Shown here: one piece after another, positions 26,213 through 36,159 of the stretch
How the letters are laid out: every line of letters starts with the position of its first letter
Position numbering within the stretch: the first letter of the stretch is position 1
Origin: Burkholderiaceae bacterium
Lineage (GTDB): Bacteria > Pseudomonadota > Gammaproteobacteria > Burkholderiales > Burkholderiaceae_C
Direction: 5' to 3'
Assembly (NCBI GenBank): GCA_019745555.1
Contig: JAIESX010000006.1
Coordinates: forward strand, 1 to 64,000
DNA length: 64,000 nt
Notes under the pieces: generated by a model
Seen by the model: the letters and a program-made list of their open reading frames with translations, nothing else
Database searches by the model: none
What the model was told of the DNA's origin: nothing
Made by a program: the position numbers and the translations under genes

Positions 26213-27759
26213 GGCAGGGAGCCGATCTCGCCGCGGCGGATCGCGGCGGCACGTTGCTGCACGGCCTGGCGCTCGGCCTCGTCGAGCCGCGCGAGGTTCT
26301 TGACCTGCAGGGCGGTGCGCGGGTTGGCAGCCAGGCGCGCCTCGTGGCGCAGCAGGAAATCCCAGTACAGCGTGGTGATGGGGCAGGCGCGTTCGCCCGT
26401 GCGCTGGGCCGGGTCGTAGCGGCAGCCGCGGCACAGCGGGCTCATGCGCTCGATGTATTTGCCGCTGGCGATGTAGGGCTTGCTGGCCATGAGGCCGCCA
26501 TCGGCGTGCTGGCTCATGCCCAGGGTGTTGGGCAGCTCCACCCACTCCACCGCGTCCACATAGACGCCGAGGTACCAGGCGTGGACCTCCCTGGGTTCCA
26601 CGCCCAGCAGCAGCGCGTAGAGGCCGGTGACCATGAGGCGCTGGATGTGATGCGCGTAGCCGTGCTGCAGGGTCTGGCTGATGGCGTCGCGCAGGCAGGC
26701 CAGGTCGGTGCGGCCGTCCCAGTACCAGGCGGGCAGGGGCTGGTGCGCGTCGAGCGCGTTGCGCTCCAGGTAGTCGGGCATCTGCGTCCAGTAGATGCCA
26801 CGCACGTACTCGCGCCAGCCCAGGACCTGGCGGATGAAGCCTTCGGCGCTGGCCAGCGGCACCTGGCCCGCATGCCAGGCCGCTTCTGCGGCGGCCACGA
26901 CCTCGCGCGGGTTGAGCAGCTTGAGGTTGAGCGCCGCGCCCAGCTGGGCGTGGTAGAGCCAGGGCTCGCCGGGCCAGATGGCGTCCTGCCAGGGGCCGAA
27001 ATGCGGCAGGCGTTCGCTGATGAAGGCCTGCAGCGCCTGCAGGGCCTGCTCGCGGGTGACGGGCCAGGCGAAGGCGGTCAGCGTGCCCGGGTGATCCGCG
27101 AAGCGCGTGCGCACCAGGGTCAGCACCTCCTGCGTGATGGCGTCGGGCGCGAAGCGCGGGGGCGGGGGCAGGAAGCCCGGGCCGTCGGGGCCGAAAGACT
27201 GGCGGTTCTCGCTGTCGTAGTTCCAGCGCCCGCCAGCAGGTTCACCGCCGTCCATGAGCACGCCGTGGCGGCGGCGCTGCTCGCGGTAGAAATACTCCAT
27301 GCGCAGGCTCTTGCGGCCCTTGGCATGGGCTGCGAAGTCGCGCACCGTGGTGTAGAAATGCCGGTCGTCACGGATCTCCAGCGGCAGGCCGGCCTCGCGG
27401 GCCGTGGCCTGCAGCGCGCGTAGCACGCGCCAGTCGCCGGGGGCGGTGAGCACCAGCTCACGCGGCTGCAGGCGCGCCAGATCGTGGGCCAGCTGGGTGG
27501 CCAGGCTGCCGCGGTTGTCGGGATCGTCGAGCCGCGTGTAGTGCACGGGCCGGCTGAGTTGTTTCAGCGTCTCGGCGAAGTGGCGCATGGCGCTGAGGAA
27601 CAGGGCGATACGCGGCTGGCCCGAGACGATGTGGGTGGACTCCTCGGCGACTTCGGCCATCCAGACCGCGTCCTGCGCCGGATCGAAGCCGTCGAAGGCG
27701 CTGGCTTGCGCGTCCAGCTGGTCACCCAGCACGAGCACCAAGGTGCGCAGTGCGCTCAT
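26209..27759 (-). CDS. FeS-type bacterial cryptochrome/photolyase (PhrB-like)
   Basis: The 516-residue protein belongs to the FeS-BCP group, which includes the (6-4) photolyase PhrB. The N-terminal lumazine/antenna domain starts TLVLVLGDQLD. The C-terminal FAD domain contains FIRQVLGWREYVRGIYW and HHIQRLMVTGLYALLLGVEP. The four cluster cysteines are visible: one in DLACLRDAI, then LCRGC and GERAC with spacings of 3 and 13 residues, matching PhrB C438/C441/C454. The length is family-typical. It follows the DUF2256 gene with a 4-bp overlap. Confidence 0.95.
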   Translation of the reverse strand: MSALRTLVLVLGDQLDAQASAFDGFDPAQDAVWMAEVAEESTHIVSGQPRIALFLSAMRHFAETLKQLSRPVHYTRLDDPDNRGSLATQLAHDLARLQPRELVLTAPGDWRVLRALQATAREAGLPLEIRDDRHFYTTVRDFAAHAKGRKSLRMEYFYREQRRRHGVLMDGGEPAGGRWNYDSENRQSFGPDGPGFLPPPPRFAPDAITQEVLTLVRTRFADHPGTLTAFAWPVTREQALQALQAFISERLPHFGPWQDAIWPGEPWLYHAQLGAALNLKLLNPREVVAAAEAAWHAGQVPLASAEGFIRQVLGWREYVRGIYWTQMPDYLERNALDAHQPLPAWYWDGRTDLACLRDAISQTLQHGYAHHIQRLMVTGLYALLLGVEPREVHAWYLGVYVDAVEWVELPNTLGMSQHADGGLMASKPYIASGKYIERMSPLCRGCRYDPAQRTGERACPITTLYWDFLLRHEARLAANPRTALQVKNLARLDEAERQAVQQRAAAIRRGEIGSLP

Positions 27760-27923
27760 GCGGCGGGCCGGGCGGGTTTGGCCATGCGGCAGGCCTCGGA
27801 GCAGTACTTGACCTGGTCCCAGTTCTTCTCCCACTTCTTGCGCCAGCTCATGGGCCGGCCGCAGGCCACGCAGGGCTTGCTGGGCAGGGACTGTTTGTTG
27901 CCTTTGTGAGTGGATGATGTCAT
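27756..27923 (-). CDS. DUF2256 zinc-ribbon-like small protein
   Basis: The 55-residue protein has two cysteine pairs, CVAC and CSEAC, separated by a basic, Trp-rich stretch (GRPMSWRKKWEKNWDQVKY). This is the DUF2256 pattern, which commonly sits next to FeS-BCP photolyase genes. It is the first gene of the five-gene operon, and its stop overlaps the photolyase start. The function is unknown. Confidence 0.9.
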   Translation of the reverse strand: MTSSTHKGNKQSLPSKPCVACGRPMSWRKKWEKNWDQVKYCSEACRMAKPARPAA

Positions 27924-28169
27924 GGCGCAGGGTGCTTGAGCCGTGACTCTAGCCGTGCCGGCGCCCGGCTGCCGGCGATCCATCGCATGTCCCTGTCGTC
28001 GGGACGGCCTGCTGCCAGCCCGGCGATGTGGGAGGAATACCGGCTTTGCCGAAATATTGGTGTGCCAGCGGGCGGACGCCCAGGGGGCGTGGATTAACAT
28101 GCGCCATGTACGCGTGACCCGCCTCGGGGCGTCTCGACCCATCGGTCCACGTCGTGCGTTCTGACATAC

Positions 28170-31136
28170 ATGGGTTCTGCCGACGACCAGGATGAAATCA
28201 CGCGTTTGCGCGCGCAACTGCGCGAGGCAGAGGCGCGCCTGCAGGCCCGCGAGCACGACTGGGAGCTGCTCGAGCGCCAGCGCCGCAACACCGAGATGCT
28301 GTTCACTGCCGCCTTCGAGGAAAGCCCCGAGGCCATCGGCCTGTCGCGCCTCGACGACGGCCTGATCGTCGACGTCAACACCGAGTGGCTGGCACTCACG
28401 GGCTACACCCGCGAGGAGGTCATCGGTCACACCGCGGTGGAGATCGGGCACTGGCCCGACCAGGCCGCGCGCGAGTCGGCCCTGGCCGAACTGCAGCAGA
28501 CCGGCCGGCTGCGCGACCGCGAGGTCATCGTCTTTCTCAGAGGCAAGGGCAAGCGTCTGGTGCGCTACAACGGCGTCGTGATCGACGTGGGCGGCGTGCG
28601 GCACATCCTGATGTACCTCAAGGACGTGACGTCCGAGCGCATGGCCGAGGAGTCGCTGCGTTCGGGCGAGATCGCACTGGCCCAGGCCAACGAGCGGCTG
28701 GCTGCCCAGCTGGATCTCTACACGCTGACCGAGGAACTCGCGCGTGTGGGCCACTGGAGCACGAGCGACGGCGGGGAGACCGTTCATTTCTCCAGCGGTC
28801 TGCAGAACATCGACTTTGACAAGATCGGGCCGGTGCGTACGCGCGGCCAGGCCCGCAGCCGTATCCACCCGGATGACCTGCCGGCTTTCCTCGCTGCGCG
28901 CCAGGCCATGGACGGGCGCGTCGTCGAATACCGTGCCGTGCATCCCGACGGCAGCACCTACTGGCGGCGCAGCCGCATGCGCCGGCACCAGAGCAGCGAC
29001 GGCAGCATCACGGACTTCGGCGTGGTGATGGATGTCACGGCCGAGATGCAGACGGCGCTGGCTTTCCAGGAAAGGCTGGAGTTCATCGAAAAGCTCACCA
29101 GCCGCGTGCCCGACGTGCTGTTCCAGTACCAGCAGCGCGAGGACGGCCATGTGAGCTTTCCCTTCATCAATGACAGCGTGCGCCACATGTTCCATGTGAC
29201 ACCCGAGGTGGTGCGCGAGGACGCACGCACGCTGTTCGCCTCTATCGAGCCCGAGGACATGCCGGCGCTGTTTGCCTCCATGCGCACCGCCCACCACGAC
29301 GGCGGCGTCTGGCAGCACGAGTTCCGTGTGAAGCAGCCCGACGGAGGGCTGCGCTGGGTGCGGGGCAACTCGGTCACGGTGCGCGAGGCCGACGGCAAGC
29401 TCGCCTCCTATGGTGCGGTGCGTGACATCACCGAGAGCAAGCTGGCCCAGCAGCGCCTGCAGGAGAGCGAGGCACGCTTCCGCAGCCTGACCGATCTGTC
29501 CTCCGACTGGTACTGGGAGATCGACGACCAGTTCCGCTTCACGAGCTTTGCGGGCTACCGCGAGGGCAAGTCCATCCTGACCCAGGCCGACAGCATCGGC
29601 AGGACGCGCTGGGAGCTCGGGGCCCTGAATCTGAGCGACGAGGACTGGGCCCTGCACCGCCGCGTGCTCGAAGCCCACCAGCCCTTTCGCGACCTGGAGT
29701 TGCAGCGCCTGGACGCCGAGGGTCAGACCTACTGGGTGTCGGTCAGCGGGGCGCCTTTCTTCGACGAGCGCGGCGTCTTCAAGGGCTACCGTGGCATCGG
29801 ACGCGACATCAGCAAGCGCAAGCACGCCGAGGACGAGACCCAGCGCCTGGCTTTCTACGACACGCTGACCGGCCTGCCCAACCGCCGCCTGCTGATGGAC
29901 CGGCTGGCCCACGCCCAGGTCACGAGCGCACGCAGCAAGCGCTATGGCGCGCTGCTCTTCATCGATCTGGACAACTTCAAGGACCTCAACGACACCCTGG
30001 GCCACGACGTGGGCGATCTGCTGCTGGAGCAGGTGGCGCTGCGCCTGGTGTCCTGCCTGCGTGAGGGCGACACGGCGGCGCGTTTCGGTGGCGACGAGTT
30101 CGTGGTGATGCTGGAGGACCTGAACGAGAACGACGCCGATGCCGCCCGCCAGGCCGAGCTCGTGGCCGAGAAGATCCTCAACCGCCTCAACGCACCCTAT
30201 GAACTGGTCGGTCGCCAGCACAGCAGCTCGCCCAGCATCGGCATCACGCTGTTTTCTGGTTCGGCGTTGGGTGTGGACGAACTGCTCAAGCGTGCCGACG
30301 TGGCCATGTACCAGGCCAAGGCGGCCGGACGCAACACCTCGCGCTTCTTCGATCCGCAGATGCAGGCGGCAGTGCTGGCGCGCGCGGCGCTCGACGCCGA
30401 TCTGCGCATGGGGCTGCAGCGCGAGGAGCTGCTGCTGCATTACCAGCCGGTGGTCGACGGACGCAACTGCATCCAGGGCTACGAGGCGCTGCTGCGCTGG
30501 CGCCATCCGCAGCGCGGCCTGGTTTCCCCCGCCGAGTTCATTCCGCTGGCGGAGCAGAGCACCCTGATCCTGGGCGTGGGCCAGTGGGTGCTGCGCACGG
30601 CCTGCCGCCAGCTCGTGGCCTGGGCGCGCGAGCCGGCCACGCGGGAGCTGAGCCTGGCGGTGAACGTGAGCGCCCGCCAGTTCCGCCAGAACGATTTCGT
30701 GGCCCAGGTGCAGGCCATGCTCGACGAGACCGGGGCCAACCCGCAGCGCCTCAAGCTCGAGCTCACCGAGACCGTGCTGATCTCGGATGTGGAGGATGCG
30801 ATCCGCAAGATGGGCGCGCTGCGCGAGCGTGGCGTGCGTTTTGCGCTGGATGATTTCGGCACCGGCTACTCATCGCTGAGCTATCTCAAGCGCCTGCCGC
30901 TGGACCAGCTCAAGATCGACCAGAGCTTTGTGCGCGACGTGCTGACCGATCCCAACGACGCGGCCATCGTGCGCACCATCCTGGCCCTGGCCCAGAGCAT
31001 GGAGCTGCAGGCGGTGGCCGAGGGGGTGGAGAACGAGGGCCAGCGCCAGTTCCTGCTGGACAACGGTTGCACCGTGTTCCAGGGCTATCTGTTCGGACGG
31101 CCCGGGCCGCTGGGACACACGGTGGTCCCCGCCTAA
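28170..31136 (+). CDS. Multi-PAS diguanylate cyclase/phosphodiesterase (GGDEF-EAL)
   Basis: The 988-residue cytoplasmic c-di-GMP protein has a short N-terminal coiled coil (1-45) and four PAS/PAC modules: about 45-165, 190-300, 310-425 and 435-550. The GGDEF domain has an intact GGDEF about residue 640. The EAL domain starts at YEALLRW (about 771) and keeps the metal and catalytic motifs VNVSARQF, ELTET, DDFGTGYSSL, LKIDQSFV and AEGVE. Both activities could therefore function. No membrane segments are seen, so sensing is by the PAS domains in the cytoplasm. The ribosome-binding site is weak. It is monocistronic and divergent from the photolyase operon across 246 bp that hold no other feature I can support. 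Confidence 0.95.
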   Translation: MGSADDQDEITRLRAQLREAEARLQAREHDWELLERQRRNTEMLFTAAFEESPEAIGLSRLDDGLIVDVNTEWLALTGYTREEVIGHTAVEIGHWPDQAARESALAELQQTGRLRDREVIVFLRGKGKRLVRYNGVVIDVGGVRHILMYLKDVTSERMAEESLRSGEIALAQANERLAAQLDLYTLTEELARVGHWSTSDGGETVHFSSGLQNIDFDKIGPVRTRGQARSRIHPDDLPAFLAARQAMDGRVVEYRAVHPDGSTYWRRSRMRRHQSSDGSITDFGVVMDVTAEMQTALAFQERLEFIEKLTSRVPDVLFQYQQREDGHVSFPFINDSVRHMFHVTPEVVREDARTLFASIEPEDMPALFASMRTAHHDGGVWQHEFRVKQPDGGLRWVRGNSVTVREADGKLASYGAVRDITESKLAQQRLQESEARFRSLTDLSSDWYWEIDDQFRFTSFAGYREGKSILTQADSIGRTRWELGALNLSDEDWALHRRVLEAHQPFRDLELQRLDAEGQTYWVSVSGAPFFDERGVFKGYRGIGRDISKRKHAEDETQRLAFYDTLTGLPNRRLLMDRLAHAQVTSARSKRYGALLFIDLDNFKDLNDTLGHDVGDLLLEQVALRLVSCLREGDTAARFGGDEFVVMLEDLNENDADAARQAELVAEKILNRLNAPYELVGRQHSSSPSIGITLFSGSALGVDELLKRADVAMYQAKAAGRNTSRFFDPQMQAAVLARAALDADLRMGLQREELLLHYQPVVDGRNCIQGYEALLRWRHPQRGLVSPAEFIPLAEQSTLILGVGQWVLRTACRQLVAWAREPATRELSLAVNVSARQFRQNDFVAQVQAMLDETGANPQRLKLELTETVLISDVEDAIRKMGALRERGVRFALDDFGTGYSSLSYLKRLPLDQLKIDQSFVRDVLTDPNDAAIVRTILALAQSMELQAVAEGVENEGQRQFLLDNGCTVFQGYLFGRPGPLGHTVVPA

Positions 31137-31349
31137 AACTCACGAATCAATCTACTGCGCAACCCGATCGCGGCGTTGGGCGGTGTTGGCTCCGGCCGCT
31201 GCGCTTAACTTTCGCCAGGCGAAAGTGAGCCTGCGCCGCAACTGCGTTGTCGCCATCCTCACGTACTTGAACGTACGTTCCGGTGGCTGCGCTCCGTCCG
31301 CCTTGCGCTCGCGCCGCTCGCTACGATTGCTTCGCGAGTTCTTTCAGAT
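31137..31349. repeat. Intergenic inverted-repeat element
   Basis: The gap between the GGDEF-EAL and suhB stops holds a perfect palindrome CTTTCGCC-A-GGCGAAAG at 31209-31225, then a hairpin ACGTAC-TTGAAC-GTACGT about 31261-31278. A stretch of repeated GCGCTC-type triplets near 31300-31325 follows. I recall similar sequence from intergenic repeats of Burkholderiales genomes. It may also end transcription from either side. No second copy is in the window. Confidence 0.45.
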
Positions 31350-32270
31350 TCACTCGAAGTTGCCCTGGTCGCGCTCGTCGCCGGCCTCGTTGCTGGCGGC
31401 AGTGCCCGGCAGGCTGAGCTTCTCGGCGTTCTGGCGCGCCTGGGCTTTTTCACCGGCACCGGCGAACTTGCTGTACTTGTGCAGGATGGGCACGAGCTGG
31501 CCGTAGATGCGCGGGTTGCCGGCCAGGCATTCCTTGTGCTCCATGAACTCGGGCTCGCCCGTGAAGTTGCCCACCAGGCCGCCGGCCTCGGTGACCAGCA
31601 GCGAGCCCGCGGCCACGTCCCAGGGGCTCAGGCCGGTCTCGAAGAAACCATCGGTGAAGCCCGCGGCCACATAGGCCAGGTCCAGCGCGGCGGCGCCCGG
31701 GCGGCGCAGGCCGGCGGTGCGCTGCATGACCTCGCCCATCATGGCCAGGTAGGCCTGGAAGTTGTCGCCCTTGCGGAAAGGGAAACCGGTGGAGATCAGG
31801 CTCTGCGAGAGCTGGGTGCGCTTGCTCACGCGGATGCGGCGCTCGTTGAGGAAGGCGCCGCGGCCGCGCGTGGCCGTGAAGAGGTCGTTGCGGGTGGGGT
31901 CGTAGACCACGGCCTGCTCGACCTTGCCCTTGACGGTGAGCGCGATGCTGACGCAGTAGACCGGGAAGCCGTGGATGAAGTTGGTGGTGCCGTCCAGCGG
32001 GTCGATGATCCAGACGTGGTCCGAATCCTTGGCGCCGCGCGTGCGGCCCGTCTCCTCGCCCCAGATACCGTGGCCCGGGTAGGCGGTGAGCAGGGTCTCG
32101 ATGATGGTCTCTTCGCTCGCGTGGTCGACCTCGGTCACAAAGTCGTTCACCTGTTTCTGCGAGACCCGCACGGCCTCGACGTCGAGCGCGGCGCGGTTGA
32201 TGATGGCGCCGGCGGCGCGGGCGGCCTTGATGGCCACGTTGAGCATGGGGTGCAGATTGGGGGACGACAT
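31350..32270 (-). CDS. suhB: Inositol-1-monophosphatase SuhB
   Basis: SuhB hydrolyses inositol phosphates with Mg2+ and also acts in rRNA transcription antitermination in E. coli. The 306-residue protein has all metal-site motifs: GEETG near residue 75, the signature [11 protein letters not shown] about 90-100, and [17 protein letters not shown] about 215. The C-terminus after about residue 270 is a charged, probably disordered tail. It is divergent from trmJ. Confidence 0.96.
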   Translation of the reverse strand: MSSPNLHPMLNVAIKAARAAGAIINRAALDVEAVRVSQKQVNDFVTEVDHASEETIIETLLTAYPGHGIWGEETGRTRGAKDSDHVWIIDPLDGTTNFIHGFPVYCVSIALTVKGKVEQAVVYDPTRNDLFTATRGRGAFLNERRIRVSKRTQLSQSLISTGFPFRKGDNFQAYLAMMGEVMQRTAGLRRPGAAALDLAYVAAGFTDGFFETGLSPWDVAAGSLLVTEAGGLVGNFTGEPEFMEHKECLAGNPRIYGQLVPILHKYSKFAGAGEKAQARQNAEKLSLPGTAASNEAGDERDQGNFE

Positions 32271-32395
32271 AAATTGTGGAGGCGTTGGGGGCGCGCGGAC
32301 ATTCCGCGGCCCCGTTGGGCTGGAAGAGCAAAAACGCCGTCCGGCGATGCGGGCGGCGACAATAGGCCAGATTCTACCCGTCTTGCCTGTTTTTG

Positions 32396-33166
32396 ATGCA
32401 AACCGACCCGTCCAGCCCCGGATTCCGCACCCGCTTCGTCCTGATCCAGACCAGCCACGCCGGCAATGTGGGCGCGGCGGCCCGGGCGCTCAAGGTCATG
32501 GGCTTCGACGAACTGGTGCTGGTGCAGCCGCGCTGGGCCAATGTGCTGCGGCGCCAGGAAACCATCGAACGCGCCAGCGGTGCCAACGATGTGCTGGACA
32601 AAGCCCGTATCGTCGAGACCCTGGACGAGGCGCTCGAGGGCATGACGCATCTGTGCGCCACGGCCATGACCCCGCGTGACTTCGGCCCACCCACGCGTGC
32701 GCCGCGCGAACATTTCGCCCAGCTGGCCCAGACCGCCACCCCGGAGGCCGGCGCGCAGGGCGTGGCCTTTCTCTTTGGCTCCGAGCGCTTCGGCATGCGC
32801 AACGAGGACGTGTACCGCTGCCATACCTGCCTGAGCATTCCCACCAACCCGGCCTTCGGCTCGCTCAACCTGGCCGCAGCCGTGCAGCTCATTGCCTATG
32901 AATGGCGGCAGGCCCTGGGCGGCTACGCCGTGCAGGAAGCCACGACGCCACCGGTGCGGGCCGACGCGCCCCAGGTGGCTGGTCTGCTGGCGCACCTGGA
33001 ACAGGCCCTGGTGGCGGTGGATTTCCTCGACCCGGAGGCGCCCAAGAAGCTCATGCCCCGCCTCAACGCCCTGTTCAATCGCGCGCAACTGACCCAGGAG
33101 GAAGTCCATATCCTCAGGGGTGTCGCCAAGGCCATGTTGCAAACAGCGTCTAAGGCCAGCAAGTAA
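32396..33166 (+). CDS. trmJ: tRNA (cytidine/uridine-32-2'-O-)-methyltransferase TrmJ
   Basis: TrmJ is a SpoU-class knotted methyltransferase modifying position 32 of the tRNA anticodon loop. The 256-residue protein has motif 1 ([28 protein letters not shown]), motif 2 ([11 protein letters not shown]) and motif 3 ([24 protein letters not shown]), followed by the helical C-terminal extension. The ATG at 32396 was chosen; a TTG one codon earlier is less likely. It lies 9 bp upstream of cysE. Confidence 0.95.
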   Translation: MQTDPSSPGFRTRFVLIQTSHAGNVGAAARALKVMGFDELVLVQPRWANVLRRQETIERASGANDVLDKARIVETLDEALEGMTHLCATAMTPRDFGPPTRAPREHFAQLAQTATPEAGAQGVAFLFGSERFGMRNEDVYRCHTCLSIPTNPAFGSLNLAAAVQLIAYEWRQALGGYAVQEATTPPVRADAPQVAGLLAHLEQALVAVDFLDPEAPKKLMPRLNALFNRAQLTQEEVHILRGVAKAMLQTASKASK

Positions 33167-33175
33167 ACTGCCGCC

Positions 33176-33949
33176 ATGTTTGCCCGCCTCCGCTCCGACA
33201 TCCAGTGCATCCTCGACCGCGACCCGGCCGCGCGCAGCGCCTGGGAGGTGCTGACCTGCTACCCGGGCCTGCATGCCATCGTGATGCACCGCTGGGGCCA
33301 CTGGTGCTGGACGCACGGCCTCAAGTGGCTGGGGCGCTTCATCTCCCACATCAGCCGCTGGCTCACGGGCATCGAGATCCACCCGGGGGCGAAGATCGGC
33401 CAGCGCGTCTTCATCGACCACGGCATGGGCGTGGTCATCGGCGAGACCGCCGAGGTCGGCGACGGCTGCACCATCTACCACGGCGTCACGCTGGGCGGCA
33501 CCTCGCTCTACAAGGGCACCAAGCGTCACCCCACGCTGGGCAAGGACGTGGTGGTCAGCGCCGGTGCCAAGGTGCTGGGCGGCTTCGAGGTGGGTGACGG
33601 CGCCAAGATCGGCAGCAATGCGGTGGTGATCAAGCCGGTGCCCGCGGGTGCCACGGCCGTGGGTATTCCGGCGCGCATCATCCCGTCCAAGGAAGGGCAG
33701 AGCGCCGATGTGACCGCGCCCGAGCGCAAGTTCACGGCCTACGGCATCACGCAGGAGGACGATCCGCTGAGCCAGGCCTTACGTGGCCTGATCGACAACG
33801 CCTCGGGCCATGAGCACCAGATCGCGCTGCTGTGGCAGGCCATCGAGAAGCTCTCGGCCAGCAAGGCTGCGGCCGACTGCGTGCCCTGTGACGCGGCGCG
33901 CGAAGAGCAGTTCGAGAAGGACAAGCTCAACCAGCTGATCGGCAAGTAG
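33176..33949 (+). CDS. cysE: Serine O-acetyltransferase CysE
   Basis: CysE makes O-acetylserine from serine and acetyl-CoA, the first step of cysteine synthesis. The 257-residue protein has the N-terminal helical domain ([19 protein letters not shown]). The left-handed beta-helix of hexapeptide repeats follows, with [44 protein letters not shown] containing the catalytic His. The C-terminal tail after about residue 175 is longer than in E. coli and contains a Cys pair. A cysteine/O-acetylserine exporter homologue lies tail-to-tail next to it. Confidence 0.97.
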   Translation: MFARLRSDIQCILDRDPAARSAWEVLTCYPGLHAIVMHRWGHWCWTHGLKWLGRFISHISRWLTGIEIHPGAKIGQRVFIDHGMGVVIGETAEVGDGCTIYHGVTLGGTSLYKGTKRHPTLGKDVVVSAGAKVLGGFEVGDGAKIGSNAVVIKPVPAGATAVGIPARIIPSKEGQSADVTAPERKFTAYGITQEDDPLSQALRGLIDNASGHEHQIALLWQAIEKLSASKAAADCVPCDAAREEQFEKDKLNQLIGK

Positions 33950-33986
33950 GGCCTGTTCGCACTTGAGAAATCAGTGCGAACAGGCC
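33950..33986. terminator. Bidirectional hairpin between cysE and the EamA-like gene
   Basis: A perfect 14-bp stem (33950-33963 with 33973-33986; arms GGCCTGTTCGCACT and its complement) with a nine-base loop begins directly after the cysE TAG and ends before the convergent exporter stop. Only the position and stem strength support a terminator role; there is no long T tract. Confidence 0.6.
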
Positions 33987-33990
33987 CCGC

Positions 33991-34860
33991 TCAGCGGCGG
34001 CGTGCTCCGAGCACGTTGACGGCCAGCCCGCCCATCACCAGCGCTGCGGCGCCCAGCTTCCAGGCCTGCAGCGGTTCACCCAGGATCAGCGCCGAGCTGC
34101 CCATGCCGAAGACCGGGATCAGCAGGGCCATGGGCGTGATGGTGGCGGCCGGGTGCCGCGCCAGCAGCCAGCCCCAGGCACCGAAGCCGAACAGCGTGTT
34201 GCCCAGGGCCTGCCAGAGCATGGCGGCCCAGGCGGCGAGACTGGCACGCGGCAGCGCTTCGGTGATGGCAGCCGTGCCTTCGAACCACAAGCTCAGCACC
34301 AGCAGGGGCGGCACGGCAAACACGCTGTTCCAGACCATGAAGCCCAGCATGTCGACTTTCCCGATGCTGCGCGAGACCACATTGGCGCAGGCCCAGCAGA
34401 AGGCGCCGCTGAGCGCCAGGCCCAGGCCCAGGGGGGTGACATCGGCATGGGTCTGCGCAAAGCTCTGCCAGGCGATCAGCGCAAAGCCCGTGGTGGCCAG
34501 GGCCAGGCCGGCGAACTGGATGCGCGGCATGCGTTCGTGCTGCAGCCAGGCCACGAGCAGCAGGGTCATGAAGACCTGGGACTGCATGAGCAGCGAGGCC
34601 AGGCCGGGCGTCACGTCGCTGCGCATGGACAGGAAGAGCAGGCCGAACATGAAGCCCATGAGCACGCCATAGCCCACGAGGTAGCGCCAGGCCACGGCCG
34701 GGCGGCGGATGAAGAAGAGCCAGGGCAGGGCGCTGAGGGCGAAGCGCATCGTGGCTAGCAGCAGGGGCGGCAGCTCGGTGAGGCCGAACTTGATGACCAC
34801 GAAATTGCTGCCCCAGACCGCGACCACGGCGAGGGCGAGCAGCAGGTGCGTCAGCGGCAC
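33991..34860 (-). CDS. EamA-like DMT-superfamily exporter (O-acetylserine/cysteine type)
   Basis: The 289-residue protein has ten predicted membrane helices in two EamA repeats. The start LLLALAVVAVWGSNFVVIKFGL and the central FCWACANVVSRSIGK track E. coli EamA (YdeD), which exports O-acetylserine and cysteine. The neighbouring cysE supports that substrate, though DMT specificity is hard to read from sequence. It ends 7 bp after the mog gene in transcription order and may be co-transcribed with it. Confidence 0.85.
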   Translation of the reverse strand: MPLTHLLLALAVVAVWGSNFVVIKFGLTELPPLLLATMRFALSALPWLFFIRRPAVAWRYLVGYGVLMGFMFGLLFLSMRSDVTPGLASLLMQSQVFMTLLLVAWLQHERMPRIQFAGLALATTGFALIAWQSFAQTHADVTPLGLGLALSGAFCWACANVVSRSIGKVDMLGFMVWNSVFAVPPLLVLSLWFEGTAAITEALPRASLAAWAAMLWQALGNTLFGFGAWGWLLARHPAATITPMALLIPVFGMGSSALILGEPLQAWKLGAAALVMGGLAVNVLGARRR

Positions 34861-34867
34861 GGGGGAC

Positions 34868-35461
34868 TCAGGCCTTGGGCGCGCGGATGGCCGACTTGGG
34901 GCGGAAGGCCTTGCAGACCTCGTCGTTGGTTTCCATGTAGGGGCCGCCGATCAGGTCCACGCAATAGGGCACGGCAGCAAAGATGCCGGCGACGATGGAC
35001 TTGCCTTCGGCATCCTTGAGACCTTCGAGCGTTTCCTGGATGGACTTGGGCTGGCCCGGCAGGTTGATGATCAGGCTCTGGTCGCGAATCACGGCGACCT
35101 GGCGTGAGAGGATGGCCGTGGGCACGAACTTCAGGCTGATCTGGCGCATCTGCTCGCCGAAGCCCGGCATCTCCTTGTGCGCCACCGCCAGCGTGGCCTC
35201 GGGCGTGACGTCGCGCAGGGCCGGACCGGTGCCGCCGGTGGTCAACACCAGCGAGCAGCCGGCGTCCACCAGCTCGATCAGCGTGGCGCTGATGCGCGCC
35301 TGCTCGTCGGGGATGAGGCGCGGTTCGAAGGTGATGGGGTTCTTCAGGGCACGTGTCAGCCAGTCCTGCAGCGCAGGCAGGCCCTTGTCTTCGTAGACAC
35401 CGCTGGAAGCGCGGTCGCTGATCGACACGATGCCGATCTTGAGAGGGTCGAAATTACTCAT
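34868..35461 (-). CDS. mog: Molybdopterin adenylyltransferase (MogA)
   Basis: MogA adenylylates molybdopterin before molybdenum insertion. The 197-residue protein has IGIVSISDRASSGVYEDKGLPAL, the family signature LVLTTGGTGPALRDVTPEA, and INLPGQPKSIQE. The start is the Met of MSNFDPLKIG, which overlaps the 3' end of darP by 8 bp. The product would serve the NasA nitrate reductase encoded elsewhere in this window. Confidence 0.95.
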   Translation of the reverse strand: MSNFDPLKIGIVSISDRASSGVYEDKGLPALQDWLTRALKNPITFEPRLIPDEQARISATLIELVDAGCSLVLTTGGTGPALRDVTPEATLAVAHKEMPGFGEQMRQISLKFVPTAILSRQVAVIRDQSLIINLPGQPKSIQETLEGLKDAEGKSIVAGIFAAVPYCVDLIGGPYMETNDEVCKAFRPKSAIRAPKA

Positions 35462-36101
35462 CGGGGTTCTCCGCATCGGACGCATCGACGGAAGCAAGCA
35501 GCTCGCGCACCAGCTGGAAGATCTCGCGGTAGGCGCGGCCCTGGCGCGGCGCCAGGCCCTGCGACACGGCGGCCTTGTCCACGGGCGGAGCGTCCTTGCG
35601 GGCCTGGCGCACCAGGGCGCGCAGCTGCTGGGTGTCGGTCTGCGGGAAATCGTTGATCCACTGCGCCACGGCCTCGTCGCTGGCGATCAGGCGGTCGCGC
35701 CACTGCTCGGCCGTGTGCAGCAGGGCGGTCTCGCGGGCCGAAGGCATGTGCTGTTCGATCAGGGCCGCGCGTGCGGCCTCGCGCACCTCGGGGTCGAGCT
35801 GGCGCATCAGTTTGCCCACGAACTGCATCTGGCGGCGCTTGCCTTCGAAGTTGGTGATGCGTTTGGCCTCGGCCAGGGCGTCGACCAGCTTGTCCGGCAG
35901 GTCGAGTTTGGCCATGAGGTCGGCGCGCAGGGTGAGCAGCTCTTCGCCGAGCTTCTGCAGTTCGGTGCTCTCGCGCTTGAGGTCGGTACGGCTGATGTCC
36001 ACGTCGCCCTTGAGCTCGCGTTTGAGCTCCAGGTCCAGTTCGCTGCCTTCGGCGACGAACTGGCCTTTGACGTAGTAGCCTTTTTTGGGTTTGCGGGACA
36101 T
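35454..36101 (-). CDS. darP: Ribosome biogenesis factor DarP (YjgA)
   Basis: DarP/YjgA associates with the assembling 50S subunit. The 215-residue protein shows the family pattern: the N-terminal region with SELDLELKRELKGDVDISRTDLKREST, the AEAKRITNFEGKRRQMQFVGKLMRQLD helix, and the C-terminal QLRALVRQARKD. The start is MSRKPKKGYY, since upstream in-frame codons lie in the intergenic region. It is divergent from pmbA, with 58 bp between starts. Confidence 0.94.
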   Translation of the reverse strand: MSRKPKKGYYVKGQFVAEGSELDLELKRELKGDVDISRTDLKRESTELQKLGEELLTLRADLMAKLDLPDKLVDALAEAKRITNFEGKRRQMQFVGKLMRQLDPEVREAARAALIEQHMPSARETALLHTAEQWRDRLIASDEAVAQWINDFPQTDTQQLRALVRQARKDAPPVDKAAVSQGLAPRQGRAYREIFQLVRELLASVDASDAENPDE

Positions 36102-36159
36102 GGGGACTATTTCTGCGGCCCGGTGGGCCGCGTGCACGGGCAAGTATCATAGCTGCGCC

